Assembly: GCA_949361645.1 (NCBI GenBank)
Contig: OX442416.1
Location: 19,028,323 to 19,092,322 of the forward strand
Reading direction: 5' to 3'
Length of the DNA stretch: 64,000 nt
Source: Spongilla lacustris
Lineage: Eukaryota; Porifera; Demospongiae; Spongillida; Spongillidae
Shown one piece after another: positions 42,990 to 53,300 of this stretch (its first letter is position 1; the number at the start of each line of letters is the position of its first letter). The position numbers and the translations under genes are program-made. A model generated the notes under the pieces. The model worked only from the letters and a program-made list of their open reading frames with translations, did not search any database and was not told the origin of the DNA.

Positions 42990-43960
42990 ACAGTAGTTCA
43001 GTCAACATGGTTATCTAACCCTAACCCTTCAAATATTAAGTCAATAAGGTTTACACAAACATCCATGTATGTACAGTAATCAAATTATCATTAACAAAAG
43101 CGAAGGGAGAAGAGGCAGGTGAACATGTACGTCACAGCTGCAGAAATAGTTTTTGGGACCACCATTTAAGTCAATGTCTTCATTCAAGGTGCATGTAGCA
43201 AAATGTACATCCTTGGCATAGCCATCAACAACTCCCCTCCCTAGTGTTCTAATACACATCTGTTCATCAGGAACATATCATTTTGTGAAGGGAGCTAAAA
43301 TTTCTAAAACTAATATGGTTTTCCACTATTTTTATATACACTCTATAGTTTTGTGCCAGTACGTCAATATCTCGTTGGATTCAAACACCCCATATCTTTT
43401 GCCTGGAGCTAATTCCATACATATTTCCATTCATGCATGGTTAATGTTTTTAAAAATTGGTTACAAAATTTACTTACATACATATGTCCTCTTGTTGGGG
43501 GATCAACTATATCAATATGAATGATAAAGAGTTACAGTAATCTAGTAGTCCGTTCATCTGAGAACTGGCCCTGTACGACGTCGACCAATGTTTGGAAGGT
43601 TTCGTTGGCAAAATTGGCGATCCGCGCCGTACGCGACCGAGGAGCCAGATAATCAGAATGAGCAGCAGCTGAATGACGACTATACGGATGGCGATATGTC
43701 AGCAGAGGTGCGACGAGCTTTTGAAATCAGCATGGATTGTGCGATTGTCTCCAACCTTTAAAAAGCCGCATGCATGTGTACAGCAAAATATACCGGTTCC
43801 AATGATATTACCGTCGGTCGGCTCTCGCAGATATAGAGCGTTTAATCACCAGCTACTAACTAAGAGACCTTCTTACACAAGTGAATGATGCTTTGCCAGG
43901 AGAGCCGATAAACATCACGGAGCTTTTCCAATTTCTGAAGGTTGATCAATGTCTATACAC
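42990..43960. other. Intron, no gene seen
   Basis: Intron of the ankyrin gene. Part of 43260-43460 (GGAACATATCATTTTGTGAA and following) is repeated at 56280-56465, so this is an older duplicated intron segment. 43540-43900 is G/C-richer, unrecognised sequence. Confidence 0.5.
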
Positions 43961-43973
43961 GTAGACAGGGTTG

Positions 43974-44798
43974 CCGAGATATATCGCGGTTAACGATATG
44001 TCATGCACGATTAAATTTGATGTATACCGCGGTTACGGTTAAAGAATGCAATAGTACGAATGAGAATTTATATAAAAAATATAATAAAAAGGAATACAGA
44101 GAGCAATAATCAATAAACCTGCAGCGGATAATTGACCTTGCTTGCAGTTAACGTAGAAGCTTGGAGTTCTGGCGGAGAAATATGAGCTTGAATACTTAAG
44201 CGCGAAGGACGCACATCTTAAATGTGCATGCTATTCATTTGGCAACAGTAAATGCACTTTCTGAAGGAGCGGTTGAATCAGTAATTTTAGCTATATAAAA
44301 TATTTCACGATTTTCGTCTTCTTTCATATACTTATAAAGTTTTTTTTTTTTTTTTTCTGTATTGTATTATCCTTCTGTTGACTCCCTTTATTTAACCATA
44401 CAGATAATAGTATAAGTTAAAATCATCATCACTTGTACTTGTAGCAGAGGATATACCCTGGATTTTGTTTTGTTTTGCACAAAAGTGTTTAGTTTACTCA
44501 TTTGTTTCTGAAGTTAGGAGGGTTGTTAACTTTGCTAGGACTGGATGTTATGGGATTGAATGTGATGATGTCCATGGTAAAACTATCAATAAAGTATTCG
44601 CAATACCATACAAAACCACTCGCGCGATGCACTTAAACCACCCAAGGTTAATAGCAGAGAACTGCCACAGTGCACATTACATTTACGTGATTACTAGCTT
44701 GGTTAGGTGTTGAAAATTGGCTTCTGATATAGCTGTAAATAACCGCGATATATTGCGGTTACGACGTTTAAATTATTAACCTTAACCGCCCTGTCAAT
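43974..44798. mobile_element. Probable MITE with CGCGATATAT subterminal words
   Basis: The left end CAGGGTTGCCGAGATATATC matches the hAT-type end at 10688 for its first 12 bases. Near the right end AACCGCGATATATTGCGGTT and ACCGCCCTG face it. No clear 8-bp duplication is visible, so the right limit is uncertain. Confidence 0.45.
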
Positions 44799-45066
44799 AC
44801 ATGTAGATGCAGCCCAGCAATGTTCTACCAACGGCCCAATGGCCCGAAAACTTTATCCGCAGCTGATACCAGGTGATTGTAAAGGACTTAATATCACAAA
44901 AGCAGAAAGTGACATATGCTGGATGCAATATAATAGTGGAGATGATACCTGTGTAGCGGATATATCAATCAGGAAAGACACACACAGCACAAATAGAATA
45001 TGATTAGTTCTACCACCCGCGCATGTGCACACCACGCCCTAATTACTAATGCGCATGTGCGCTACA

Positions 45067-45700
45067 CTATTCCCTCTTCTCTCTCTGAAAGTTCGTCATG
45101 TCTCATAGATCGATGTTATGTCCATAACGATCCGGCTTGCTCCTGTGCTGGTCTCGTTCTTTCAGACTGGATTACTGGAGGTGGTTCAACTACTGGAAGT
45201 GGTTCGGCTACTGGAGGTGGTTCAGCTACTGGAAGTGGTTCAGCTACATGTACTGGAGGTGGTTTAGCTACTGGAAGTAGTTCACCCACTGGATGCGTTT
45301 CAGGTACGGGAGCTCGTATTTCCACCTCCACCTCATCCCGCAGCTGATCTTCTCCAACATCACCGTTGCTATGCAACAAGCCCCTTGCTACTGCTGCGTT
45401 GTCATCCCTGGCTGGTGCAACATTCTCCTCTGATGCCAGAACCATACATGGCTTTATCCGATCAAAATGTACCACCGTACGCTTCCTTGGGAATCCCTGT
45501 GTTGAATGAGAAAGAGCGCATCACCAAGAGACCGGACCACTGTATAAGGACCCTGCAAATAACGATGCAACTTTGGCGACTTGCCCCTCGGAACCGCTGG
45601 ACAATGAAGCCACACCAATTCACCATGCAGCTTTGTATGGATCTCCATGAATGGATTTGTTATACAAAGTCTTTTGACGAACGTGCTGAATCCCCATGTG
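45067..45700 (-). pseudogene. pol: gypsy pol C-terminus (integrase tail) with proline-rich repeat
   Basis: The minus-strand frame KLHGELVWLHCPAVPRGKSP and KLHRYLQGPYTVVRSLGDAL is the integrase C-terminal domain. After a frame change, VHFDRIKPCM follows, and then an acidic tail with an 18-bp repeat (45175-45310) encoding EPLPVAEPPPVA units. The catalytic core is missing, so it is not functional. Its polypurine tract (AGAGAGAGAAGAGGGAATAG) abuts the left LTR. Confidence 0.85.
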
Positions 45701-45718
45701 ATCCCACTCCTGACACCA
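45701..45718 (-). other. Primer-binding site of the mini gypsy element
   Basis: On the minus strand TGGTGTCAGGAGTGGGAT follows the 5' LTR after one base. Nearly the same word as at 27767-27784, so both elements probably use the same tRNA primer. Confidence 0.8.
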
Positions 45719-46399
45719 GTGTAGCGGATATTATATCAGTCAGGAAAGACACACACAGTACAAATAGAATATGATTAAATACTACGAGTTCTACCAGCGC
45801 TACACCTGGATGCGACCAATGGCATTAGATTGTGAAATTGTCTCCTTATATGCACAGTTGCCAGAAGCTGCTCTTCATTCTGTGCATTGATCACCACGAG
45901 AGGAAAGTGGGGCAGTCAGTGAATTCATGCACTTTGACTCCGTTTGAAGTCAATTGTTGGCAGGGATATTATTGACATAAAGCTAAAGAACAGAATCAAT
46001 GTGGATCAAGCATACAGCTGGAATGGCACATATGAGATGGCTGGTTGCATTGGAATGGAGACGACATCCACCCAGACTCATATGAAGACTAATCCCATCA
46101 CTGATGAAAAAGCAAAGTTCAAGCCAGCCCCCAACCAAGCAGTGATATCACCCACTGGGTTTATGGTTACTCACTGGTTTCGGAAAGTGCTTGCAAATCT
46201 TGATTTAGGTTCTGTGTACTTTATGGGATCATGGAATGGAATGGGAACACCTTGGTTTATGCAAAACAATGCATTAAAGTATGCCAACTCTTTCACTATT
46301 GTTCTGTTAATATTGTGGAAACAGGCCAGGTAAGTGGATTATGCAAGAGCAATTGTGGAAATTTATAACTTCAAGACAGAGGTCAAAAGATTGGCTTAT

Positions 46400-47205
46400 G
46401 ACTGATGCAACATTTTAGCCAAACCAGCACAGGAGCCTCAGTGCATTGGCAAAAAGGTTTGGAAAAGTTTTTACGGTTTAGTGCTTTAGCAACAGAACAT
46501 GAAATTCCACTCTGCATGCAATTTTGCAAAGACCTAAACATTATTGGTTATGCAAACCTTAGAAAGGCAGAAATCATTTCATTGATACATAACTATGTAG
46601 CAGATCCGTCTTAAATCAATAAACATAGGTGAGACAATGATAAAAGCTCATCATCTCACACCATTTTCTAAGGGACATAAGCAAGAAAACATGCTGATGG
46701 GAACACTTAATGAAAGGAATGTTGTAGATCATTTGAATCAGTTTGTGGAGCTCCATTGTGAAAATGCTTGTGGTCTAAAGTTAACAGTGATAAACAACAA
46801 GAAGTATGGTCTTGTTGGGTACAAAGATGAAGGCATTGTTCCCAAGGCCCAAATAACTAGCATTGATAAATAATTCAGGGTTAAGGTTACAACAAACCTC
46901 GTATCAACAACCTTCTTTGTAGGTTGTGAAATCAAGACAAAAACTACACGTGACACTGAGCAGACAGAGGTGGAGTACATTAAAACTACATTGCAAAATG
47001 AGGTATATGGGCACATGTCACTTTGCAGCAAAACGGCATGATGCAGAAGTGTTTAAGAAAAAGATTCCCCAGCATTCACACAAAGTACAGCAATGCTTCA
47101 ATGTTCGATGTCATAGCTTCAACCCAGAGAATTCTCTGTGTTACTTATGTTGTGTTTTCACCTGTTGTACTTGCAATTAATTACTGTGATTCACAACGTT
47201 TTGTA
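46400..47205 (+). pseudogene. Decayed frame, possibly a YqaJ-like nuclease domain
   Basis: Pieces in successive frames: CKDLNIIGYANLRKAEIISL (46.5 kb), HLTPFSKGHKQENMLMGTLN, ERNVVDHLNQFVELHCEN, KYGLVGYKDEGIVPKAQI (46.64-46.87 kb) and KYSNASMFDVIASTQRILCV (47.08 kb). The order (N...E-N-V stretch, G-x-DG-like, K-x-Q-like, late hydrophobic strand) recalls YqaJ-type nucleases carried by some animal DNA transposons, but key acidic residues are not certain. Several frame changes make it a relic. An additional frame at 45944-46333 is unrecognised. Confidence 0.3.
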
Positions 47206-47485
47206 TAGAACAGATACATAAAACTCTGATTCTGTTCCAACTTTAGCAGACTATGGACATGCAAAGTCTAGAGATACCGTCATCCTAGAAATACCAATTT
47301 GGCACGAGTTGAGAAAGATGACTGAAAATAGTTTGCCATCATTAATAATAGTGCGTGAATCGCCAAAATCAATTTAATGTTCTAATAACCGATTAGCAAG
47401 CTGCTATAAACTTGAAAAATCAATTGGACTGATAGTCAAAATAATCAATTTTGATTTAAGGGAAAGGTTACACACCCTAATAATT

Positions 47486-47522
47486 ACCATGGGGGTGGGT
47501 TTTGCAAAACCACCCCCATGGT
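47486..47522. repeat. Near-perfect 37-bp hairpin
   Basis: ACCATGGGGGTGGG and CCACCCCCATGGT flank TTTTGCAAAA. One base breaks the symmetry. Isolated in otherwise A/T-rich sequence. Confidence 0.9.
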
Positions 47523-47769
47523 TAGCGCAAAAGGTCTGTACTAGATCTGCACATGCAGCTGTTAGAAAATTTAGCATTGCTTAATAAAGTACTGAGCATG
47601 TGCAATGAATTTCTACATGATGCTCGCGCTATTAATGCAATAAAGTTTTGCTGGTATCACTACTTTTATACATGTATTACAGTGAAAACTGAGTAATATT
47701 GTTTATGAAAAGAACAATATTCAGCATGCAATATAATAATAATTTGTAATATTATCTTAATTGTAGGTG

Positions 47770-48015
47770 TGGTCAATTGTCAATTACGTAATTATTTAAG
47801 GGGCGTGGTCGAAAAATGGGCGTGTTCGAAGGCGGAGGGGGGGGGGGGGGTTGACCTGGCCCTTGGTTTTAAGAATTTTTGGGATGGTGTCTATAACTTT
47901 TTTTTTTGCCCCCCCCCCTCGGCACGGACAATAAATTTGCCAACCAAATTTAATATTCATTTATTTTGGTCACATATGTATATCATATCCTTCCTGCATG
48001 CCCCCAGCTAAATAA
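47770..48015. mobile_element. MITE fragment with G and C tracts
   Basis: AAGGGGCGTGGTCGAAAAAT, then GGCGGAGGGG...(G-run) and later CCCCCCCCCTCGGCACGGAC: the same G-run/C-run style as at 4.8-5.0 kb, but without readable terminal repeats. Confidence 0.35.
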
Positions 48016-48652
48016 ATATAAATACATGTAGATGTACAGTCGAAAGGGGCCTGATGTCAAAGCTATAAAACATGCAAAGTTTTACAATTAAGCTAAACTG
48101 GTGCACATATGGTTAGCTGTATAAGTTTATTCACAATACAGAGAAAACTACGTTACTGTGATAGCACGGCTCGATCGTTTTGCGAGTACAGTACCTTAAA
48201 TAGGCCCGATCCTAAAAGGACTTGTACTACAACTTTAATTCCTACTAGGCAGTAAAAGTAGCCCTTACGTGTAAATCGAAGCTCCAGTTAATTGGATATT
48301 CAGGCCTAGTCTAATGGAACACATGAAATCATTTGGTAACAATTCAAGATGATTATTCTCTATTAAAATACAATATTAAAATGATTGGTTTCAATTTTAA
48401 CCCAAGCCAGCATTAAACCAATATTTTGGTTAAAATTTTTGGTTATAACAGGAAGCCAATTCTAATTTAAACCATTGGGTTAAAAAAACCTTGGTTTACC
48501 GTAGCGACCAATTTATTTGCAGTGTGCCAAGTCATATGTGATCAGTGTATAGTAGCAATATGAGTTATGAAATATATTTTTGAAAGCATATGCAGCCAGT
48601 TTTGAATAAAAAGCAATGAAACATGCACGTATACAAAAACATTCTTTATGAT

Positions 48653-48870
48653 GAAGGCAATAGTGGTGTGAGCAGCTGAGAAACAAGGGTTGAGTAATAA
48701 GGAAAAACGAATTTAGCTGGCTTATATTGTAGAACTGTAGAATTGCATTTGCTAAATAAAGGACTATTTAGTTTTTCCTTATCATTCAACCCTTGTTTCC
48801 CAACTTTATACACCACTATTGCCTTTAAATCCTACATGTATATACCACCAACGTTCTCATTGAGAATGTT
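48653..48870. mobile_element. MITE, relative of 41897-42149
   Basis: GAAGGCAATAGTGGTGTG on the left pairs with ATACACCACTATTGCCTT on the right, and ACAAGGGTTGAGTAATAAGG pairs with CCTTATCATTCAACCCTTGT. The outermost 30 bases of the family survive only on the right. Confidence 0.75.
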
Positions 48871-48989
48871 TTTATATACTTGTATACAGATAAACATAAC
48901 AATACCAAATTGACAGGATATTTGGTCCAGTGTAATGGACCCTTTGCATGAAAGATCGGAATAAACGTCATGTCTGGAGTAAAAACCAC

Positions 48990-49315
48990 AGCGGTTGCCT
49001 AGAGACATTGTGACACGTCCGCGGACCTTTGCGTACTAAATGGCAACGCTCGGAGTATGCTCAGACATTGATCTTTCGGCTGATCCAGTTCCTGCATGAT
49101 CAAACTATGCTGCCAACAGTAAGTTTTACCGAGTCTGACATACCCAGAGCCTTTTTAAAGCCAAAAGGCTTACTGTTGGCAGCATAGTTTGACCAGGAAC
49201 TGGATTGGCCAAAGGATCACTGTCCGAGCGGGAAGGAATGACTACGAGCGTTGCCATTTTATTACGCAAAGGTCCGCGAACGTGACACAATGTCTCTAGG
49301 CGTGCTGGCCAATCA
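48990..49315. mobile_element. Fold-back element
   Basis: Arms 48990-49123 and 49166-49315 are complementary: TTGCCTAGAGACATTGTG with CACAATGTCTCTAGGC, and CAAACTATGCTGCCAACAGT with ACTGTTGGCAGCATAGTTTG. Loop about 40 bases. Confidence 0.85.
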
Positions 49316-49423
49316 CATTGCCGGCATTTAGATATTATCCACTCAATTTAGTATCCACCATATTATAATGATTGAACAATAAGTGTACCAAGGTGCAGAA
49401 GCGGCAATAGTGCTCAGTGGCGG

Positions 49424-49760
49424 ATCCAGGGAGGGGGGGGGGGGGGGGGGGGGGGGGGGCATGTGCCATTTTAAATATATCAGTCTTTGTTGTGGAAATC
49501 AACCAAGGCACCTCTTTTCATCACTATATCACAAAGAAAGTGAATTAAAATTAATATTTTTATTTTGCTATTTGTGGCTCAAATGAAACATTATGACTAT
49601 GATACATAATGTGCGATAGGTCCGGCGCACATGCATGGAAGCATTTGTCGCAACGGCACGGCACGGTGTAAATACTTTTCTCGTAGTGCAATTATATAAA
49701 TAAAAGCACTAAAACTTAATGCTTTAATACTTAGATACAAGGAATAATTCAACTGGATTC
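49424..49760. mobile_element. MITE, truncated relative of 4755-5702
   Basis: The left end CAGTGGCGGATCCAGG plus a G-run is followed by sequence matching 5330-5575 (for example GACTATGATACATAATGTG and GCACTAAAAC..TTAATGCTTTAATACTT). The right terminus is missing. Confidence 0.75.
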
Positions 49761-49984
49761 GCATCGCATTTTGCGGTGCGAAACTAGTTCAGAACATAGT
49801 CGCAGAAAACTGTGCTGCAATCTAATAGTATCTGCATTAATTTGCAGGCACGTTGCTCATTGTAATTGCTACGCGAAGAGAATAGGTATCGTACAAAAGA
49901 ATTCCTATCAGAAAGCTGGCACACACGTGGCATCCATCTGGCGACAAAGATAAACGACATGGGCGTGCAGCGTACACAACCGGT

Positions 49985-50095
49985 GTAACAGGATAGTCTG
50001 TCCCCCCGGATAGCTTGTCCGCCTACAGACAATGTATCCTAGGATACATTGTCCCCATTTAGGATAGACTGTCCCCCCAACATCGATGCATGCAT
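49985..50095. repeat. GTCC-core stem module, 'GGATAGNCTGTCC' type
   Basis: GGATAGTCTGTCCCCCC, GGATAGCTTGTCCGCC, ACAATGTATCCTAGGATACA(TTGTCC) and GGATAGACTGTCCCCCC occur in series. The middle pair forms a 20-base perfect palindrome. Confidence 0.7.
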
Positions 50096-50210
50096 ATACA
50101 TTTGTGTCTTTGATACGAAGTTCTCCATAGGCCCAGCAGTTCAGATCACAATAACTAGCCGACGGTGACTATACGAATCACTTCCGTTCAAACACGTGCC
50201 GTCGTCAAAG

Positions 50211-51135
50211 ATGAGCGTTAGTGAGGACAAGAATATTACAAAGGATCGCGAAGAAGCACCAAAGGATGAAAAGAGAATTATTTGAAGAAGTGCTGTGTTG
50301 TTCTTTGTAAAAGATGGTCTACTGTTTCGAAAGGACAAGTTGATAAAAGAAGGAAAGCAGTGGACAGTGGACAAGGATAATCAGTTAAAGGTCATGCGAT
50401 CGTGCCACGATGAGAAGATTGGTTAGTTTGTTACATGTAACTATAAGTCTATATGTACTCATATATTCGTTTATTTCTACGTGCAGGTGGCGGTCACTTC
50501 GGTCACGATAAGACCCTGCATAAGATTTGTGAGCGATTCTACTGACGCGATATGACCTGTGACAGCTGCCAAAAAGGCAATCCCAAAACCATCAAAGCTT
50601 CTTGCGTGCTTCATCCAATTGCAGTGAAGGCAGAAGTAGCCAAATTAGAATTGACATTTTTTTGTCCACTAAAACAAACGCGAAAGGGAAACAGGTAAGT
50701 ATTGTACAGGGTCTCTTGCACAAGCCTGGCAATATTTATGACTTCTGATTAATTAATCAATAGCTAATCTTATTAAAGCCATTTATAGTATATTACATGT
50801 AAGCTTACTAAAATAAGATCTATTGAAATTTTAGTAACCTGAAATATTGAAGCGGTTTTGGTTATGCATGCTTAATTAGCCCATTGTTAACGTATTACAT
50901 TTCTCTTGAGTTTAGTAATGAAGGGCTCAATAGTTTGTGTTGTGAATTTTCTAATTCAAAATAAATCATGCAATGATTTGTTTACAATATTTATGTTTTT
51001 AGTTATAACTTGCATTTCAGAACAATTAAGACAACCTTTTCAGTGCAGTTGCTGTATTCCTTGTGCTACACAAATATATACAGGTATCTGGTCACCTGCA
51101 CTGATTACTTCTCCAAATGGCCAGAAACTTGTTGA
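50211..51135 (+). pseudogene. Retroviral-type integrase domain (KRBA2/Ginger-like), spliced and broken
   Basis: First part: VKDGLLFRKDKLIKEGKQW and KVMRSCHDE (50.3-50.42 kb), then a short intron (GTTAG..GTGCAG|), then GGHFGHDKTLHKICERFY, the zinc-binding His-Cys module of integrases, with a TGA where the next Trp is usual, and CDSCQKGNPKTIKASC followed by LHPIAVKAEV. After GGAAACAG|GTAAGT an intron runs to about 51083. The next exon reads YLVTCTDYFSKWPET, holding the first catalytic Asp. The remainder of the integrase core is absent: the sequence passes directly to the Ulp1 part. The domain type is well supported; its assignment to Ginger-type transposons or a domesticated relative is inference. 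Confidence 0.7.
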
Positions 51136-51189
51136 AGACAAGTGGTTGAACTTAGATTGCAGGAATTCAGCTTTACAGGAGTCATCACA

Positions 51190-51985
51190 ACGTGATTGTG
51201 GCAGAGAGTGGATGGCTGAATGATGAAATAATCAATGTTGCACAAAAATTGCTCAAAAACCAATACAAAATGAAGAAGTTTCAAAGCACTACACTTGGTT
51301 GTAATTTATCATTTGACATCACGTGTACTGAGTTCATCCAAATTCTATTTAATGGAAACAGTCACTGGGTAACAATTTGTACAGTTGGATTGCCACAACC
51401 AGCTCGTTGCATAAATGTCTACGACAGTTTATAGGAAACACTGACAGTCTTCACCAAAGATCAAATATGCATGTGCTCTATTGTGCAGTGGTGAGCACTA
51501 CATAGCTGCCAGATTAATGGAGGTGCATAAGCAGAAGAATATGTCAGATTGTGGCCTCCTTGCCATTGCATATGCAACCAGCATATGCAATGGTGATGAT
51601 GCCTGTACTATTCAGTATGCTAGCAGTATGAAAATGAGAGCTCATTTGGTTAAGAGTTTTCAAGGGTGCAAACTCAGCAAAATGAGCAGATTTCCTAGTA
51701 CTGTAGAGCTGTCTGAGGTCTCATATGTTGAAGACAAAATTTCACTGTCGTATGCCTGCATGAGAAAGGGAAAATGATCCAGTGTTCCCAATGCAAAGAA
51801 TGGATACACCAAACATGTGAAAAGCTATACCTTGCAGGGCGTGGACTGAAAGGATGTTTGTTTGGTACTGCAAGTCTTGAAAAAAAAGAACAACCTGAAA
51901 AGAACTGGTCGCTATTTGAATTAATGGACACTTTTGGAATCTTGGAAGCTATACATGTATGCTTGAGCATGTGCATTGTGTATTT
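51190..51985 (+). pseudogene. Ulp1-type (C48) cysteine protease followed by a PHD-like finger
   Basis: The frame contains WLNDEIINVAQKLLKNQY, then FIQILFNGNSHWVTICTVG with the catalytic His and CINVYDSL with the catalytic Asp. After a frame change it continues QKNMSDCGLLAIAYATSICN with the catalytic Cys. All three catalytic residues are readable. Further on, GKMIQCSQCKEWIHQTCEK is the second half of a PHD finger; its first cysteine pair is lost in a second frame change. Ulp1 proteases cleave SUMO or similar conjugates. Ulp1 and PHD modules next to an integrase are known in some animal DNA transposons. The frame changes make it a relic. Confidence 0.75.
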
Positions 51986-52442
51986 AGAAGGAGGGCATTA
52001 CTAAATTCGAGGATGTAGCCTTTGGTGACTGAACTGGAAGGTAAGGGTACTACAGCGATGCTCAAGAGGCATGTGGCTACCAGAATTTACTAACCTGAAG
52101 TGGCAACACATTTTCTGTCACCACGAACAAGCTGAGTGTATTGCATGAATAATCGACGTACATTGCCCTATACATATGGATTACAATTTCCATACATTGC
52201 AGAGTGTGTGGGCAGAGGCTAACAAAGTACAGGGCAAAGAAAGAAAAGAACCAGCTCTGAGTTCATAGCATTCTCAGCTGAGCTGAAAATAGCTTTTGAC
52301 ATTGACATATCTGGGGATGATGTCACCCTGAGATGTTCTGCATGCAATGTAAGCTGGGTATGTAGAGAACCATTTGTACCATCATAAAGTGAGTGCATCA
52401 CAAATGTGCAGTGATGCTATTTGAGTGGCAAAACAAGTAATC

Positions 52443-52688
52443 ATGAGAGGTAAACACTTGGTAGAGATCCTCTTGAGATTATTGCCAGTTCTCTATAGTG
52501 AGCCTAGCCCACCTTTGGCAAGAGCTAACAACCTGTCAATGCTAAAGGACCTGAAGTGTGCACTGTGCTCCAAAACCTTCTCACAGCCACTGAAACTGCA
52601 GTGTGGTGCACTGGTGTGCTCCAAATGCCTCTGGGAGTGGATAGCAGCATATGATGCTATGAACCATCCATGCTGCTCAGAGGACTGA
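52443..52688 (+). CDS. RING-like finger of unit B
   Basis: An 81-codon frame from the ATG at 52443: MRGKHLVEILLRLLPVLYSE, PSPPLARANNLSMLKDL, then KCALCSKTFSQPLKLQCGAL and VCSKCLWEWIAAYDAMNHPC. RING-like cysteine spacing with Ala in place of the usual His. Upstream, in another frame, LKIAFDIDISGDDVTLRCSA plus CNVSWVCREP (52.28-52.38 kb) adds a further C..C pair and is probably a preceding exon. The frame stops where the 22-bp minisatellite starts. Confidence 0.5.
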   Translation: MRGKHLVEILLRLLPVLYSEPSPPLARANNLSMLKDLKCALCSKTFSQPLKLQCGALVCSKCLWEWIAAYDAMNHPCCSED

Positions 52689-52689
52689 T

Positions 52690-53085
52690 ATAGTCCCCTG
52701 CTGCTCAGAGGATGGTCCCATGTTGCCCAAAGATGGTTCCATGCTGCTCAGAGGATGATCCCCTGCTGCTCAGAGGATGGCCCCCAGCTACTCAGAGGAT
52801 GGCCCCCTGCTGCTCTGAGGATGGCCCCCAGCTGCTCAGAGAATGGCCTCCTGATGCTTAGAGGAAAGTCCCCTGCTGCTCAGAGGAAAGTCCCCTGCTG
52901 CTCAGAGGATGGTCCCCTGCTGCTCAGAGGATGGCCCCCTGCTGCTCAGAGGATGGTCCTCTGCTGCTCAGAGGATGGTCCCCTGCTGCTCAGAGGATGG
53001 CCCCCTGCTGCTCAGAGGATGGTCCTCTGCTGCTCAGAGGATGGTCCCCTGCTGCTCAGAGGATGGTCCCCTGCTGCTCAGAGGA
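52690..53085. repeat. 22-bp minisatellite inside RING unit B
   Basis: About eighteen units of GATGGTCCCCTGCTGCTCAG + AG, with GATGGCCCCC variants. A longer array than in copy A. Confidence 0.93.
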
Positions 53086-53089
53086 TAAT

Positions 53090-53300
53090 CACCTATAGTC
53101 AGACTATATCATCAAGTGTGATAATGCTGCTGTCAGATGTTCTGGAGCACTGTATACAGACTGCAGCAAGGATATTAAGGATGGTGACTATGAAGAGCAT
53201 GAGTGTGTACCAACATTTACACCTGAGGTGGAGAAGCAAGCAACGGGGTTACTGAAGAGGGCCATCTCTACCAGTCCTGACAAAGGCCATGCATCATACA
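53090..53300 (+). CDS. Second cysteine/histidine cluster of RING unit B
   Basis: IIKCDNAAVRCSGALYTDCS, then DIKDGDYEEHECVPTFTPEV and EKQATGLLKRAISTSPDK. The same residues as in copy A with conservative changes, then divergence. Confidence 0.4.

Larger units (their letters stand above)
44952..45804 (-). mobile_element. Internally deleted Ty3/gypsy element, 0.85 kb
   Basis: Two related LTRs, 44952-45066 (115 bp) and 45720-45804 (85 bp), begin TGTAGCGGATAT and end GCTACA. CCTG lies on both outer sides (44948-44951, 45805-45808), consistent with a 4-bp target duplication. Between them only the primer site, the end of pol and the polypurine tract remain. LTR length difference is due to an internal gap plus a G/C-rich palindromic piece, present only in the left copy. 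Confidence 0.88.
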
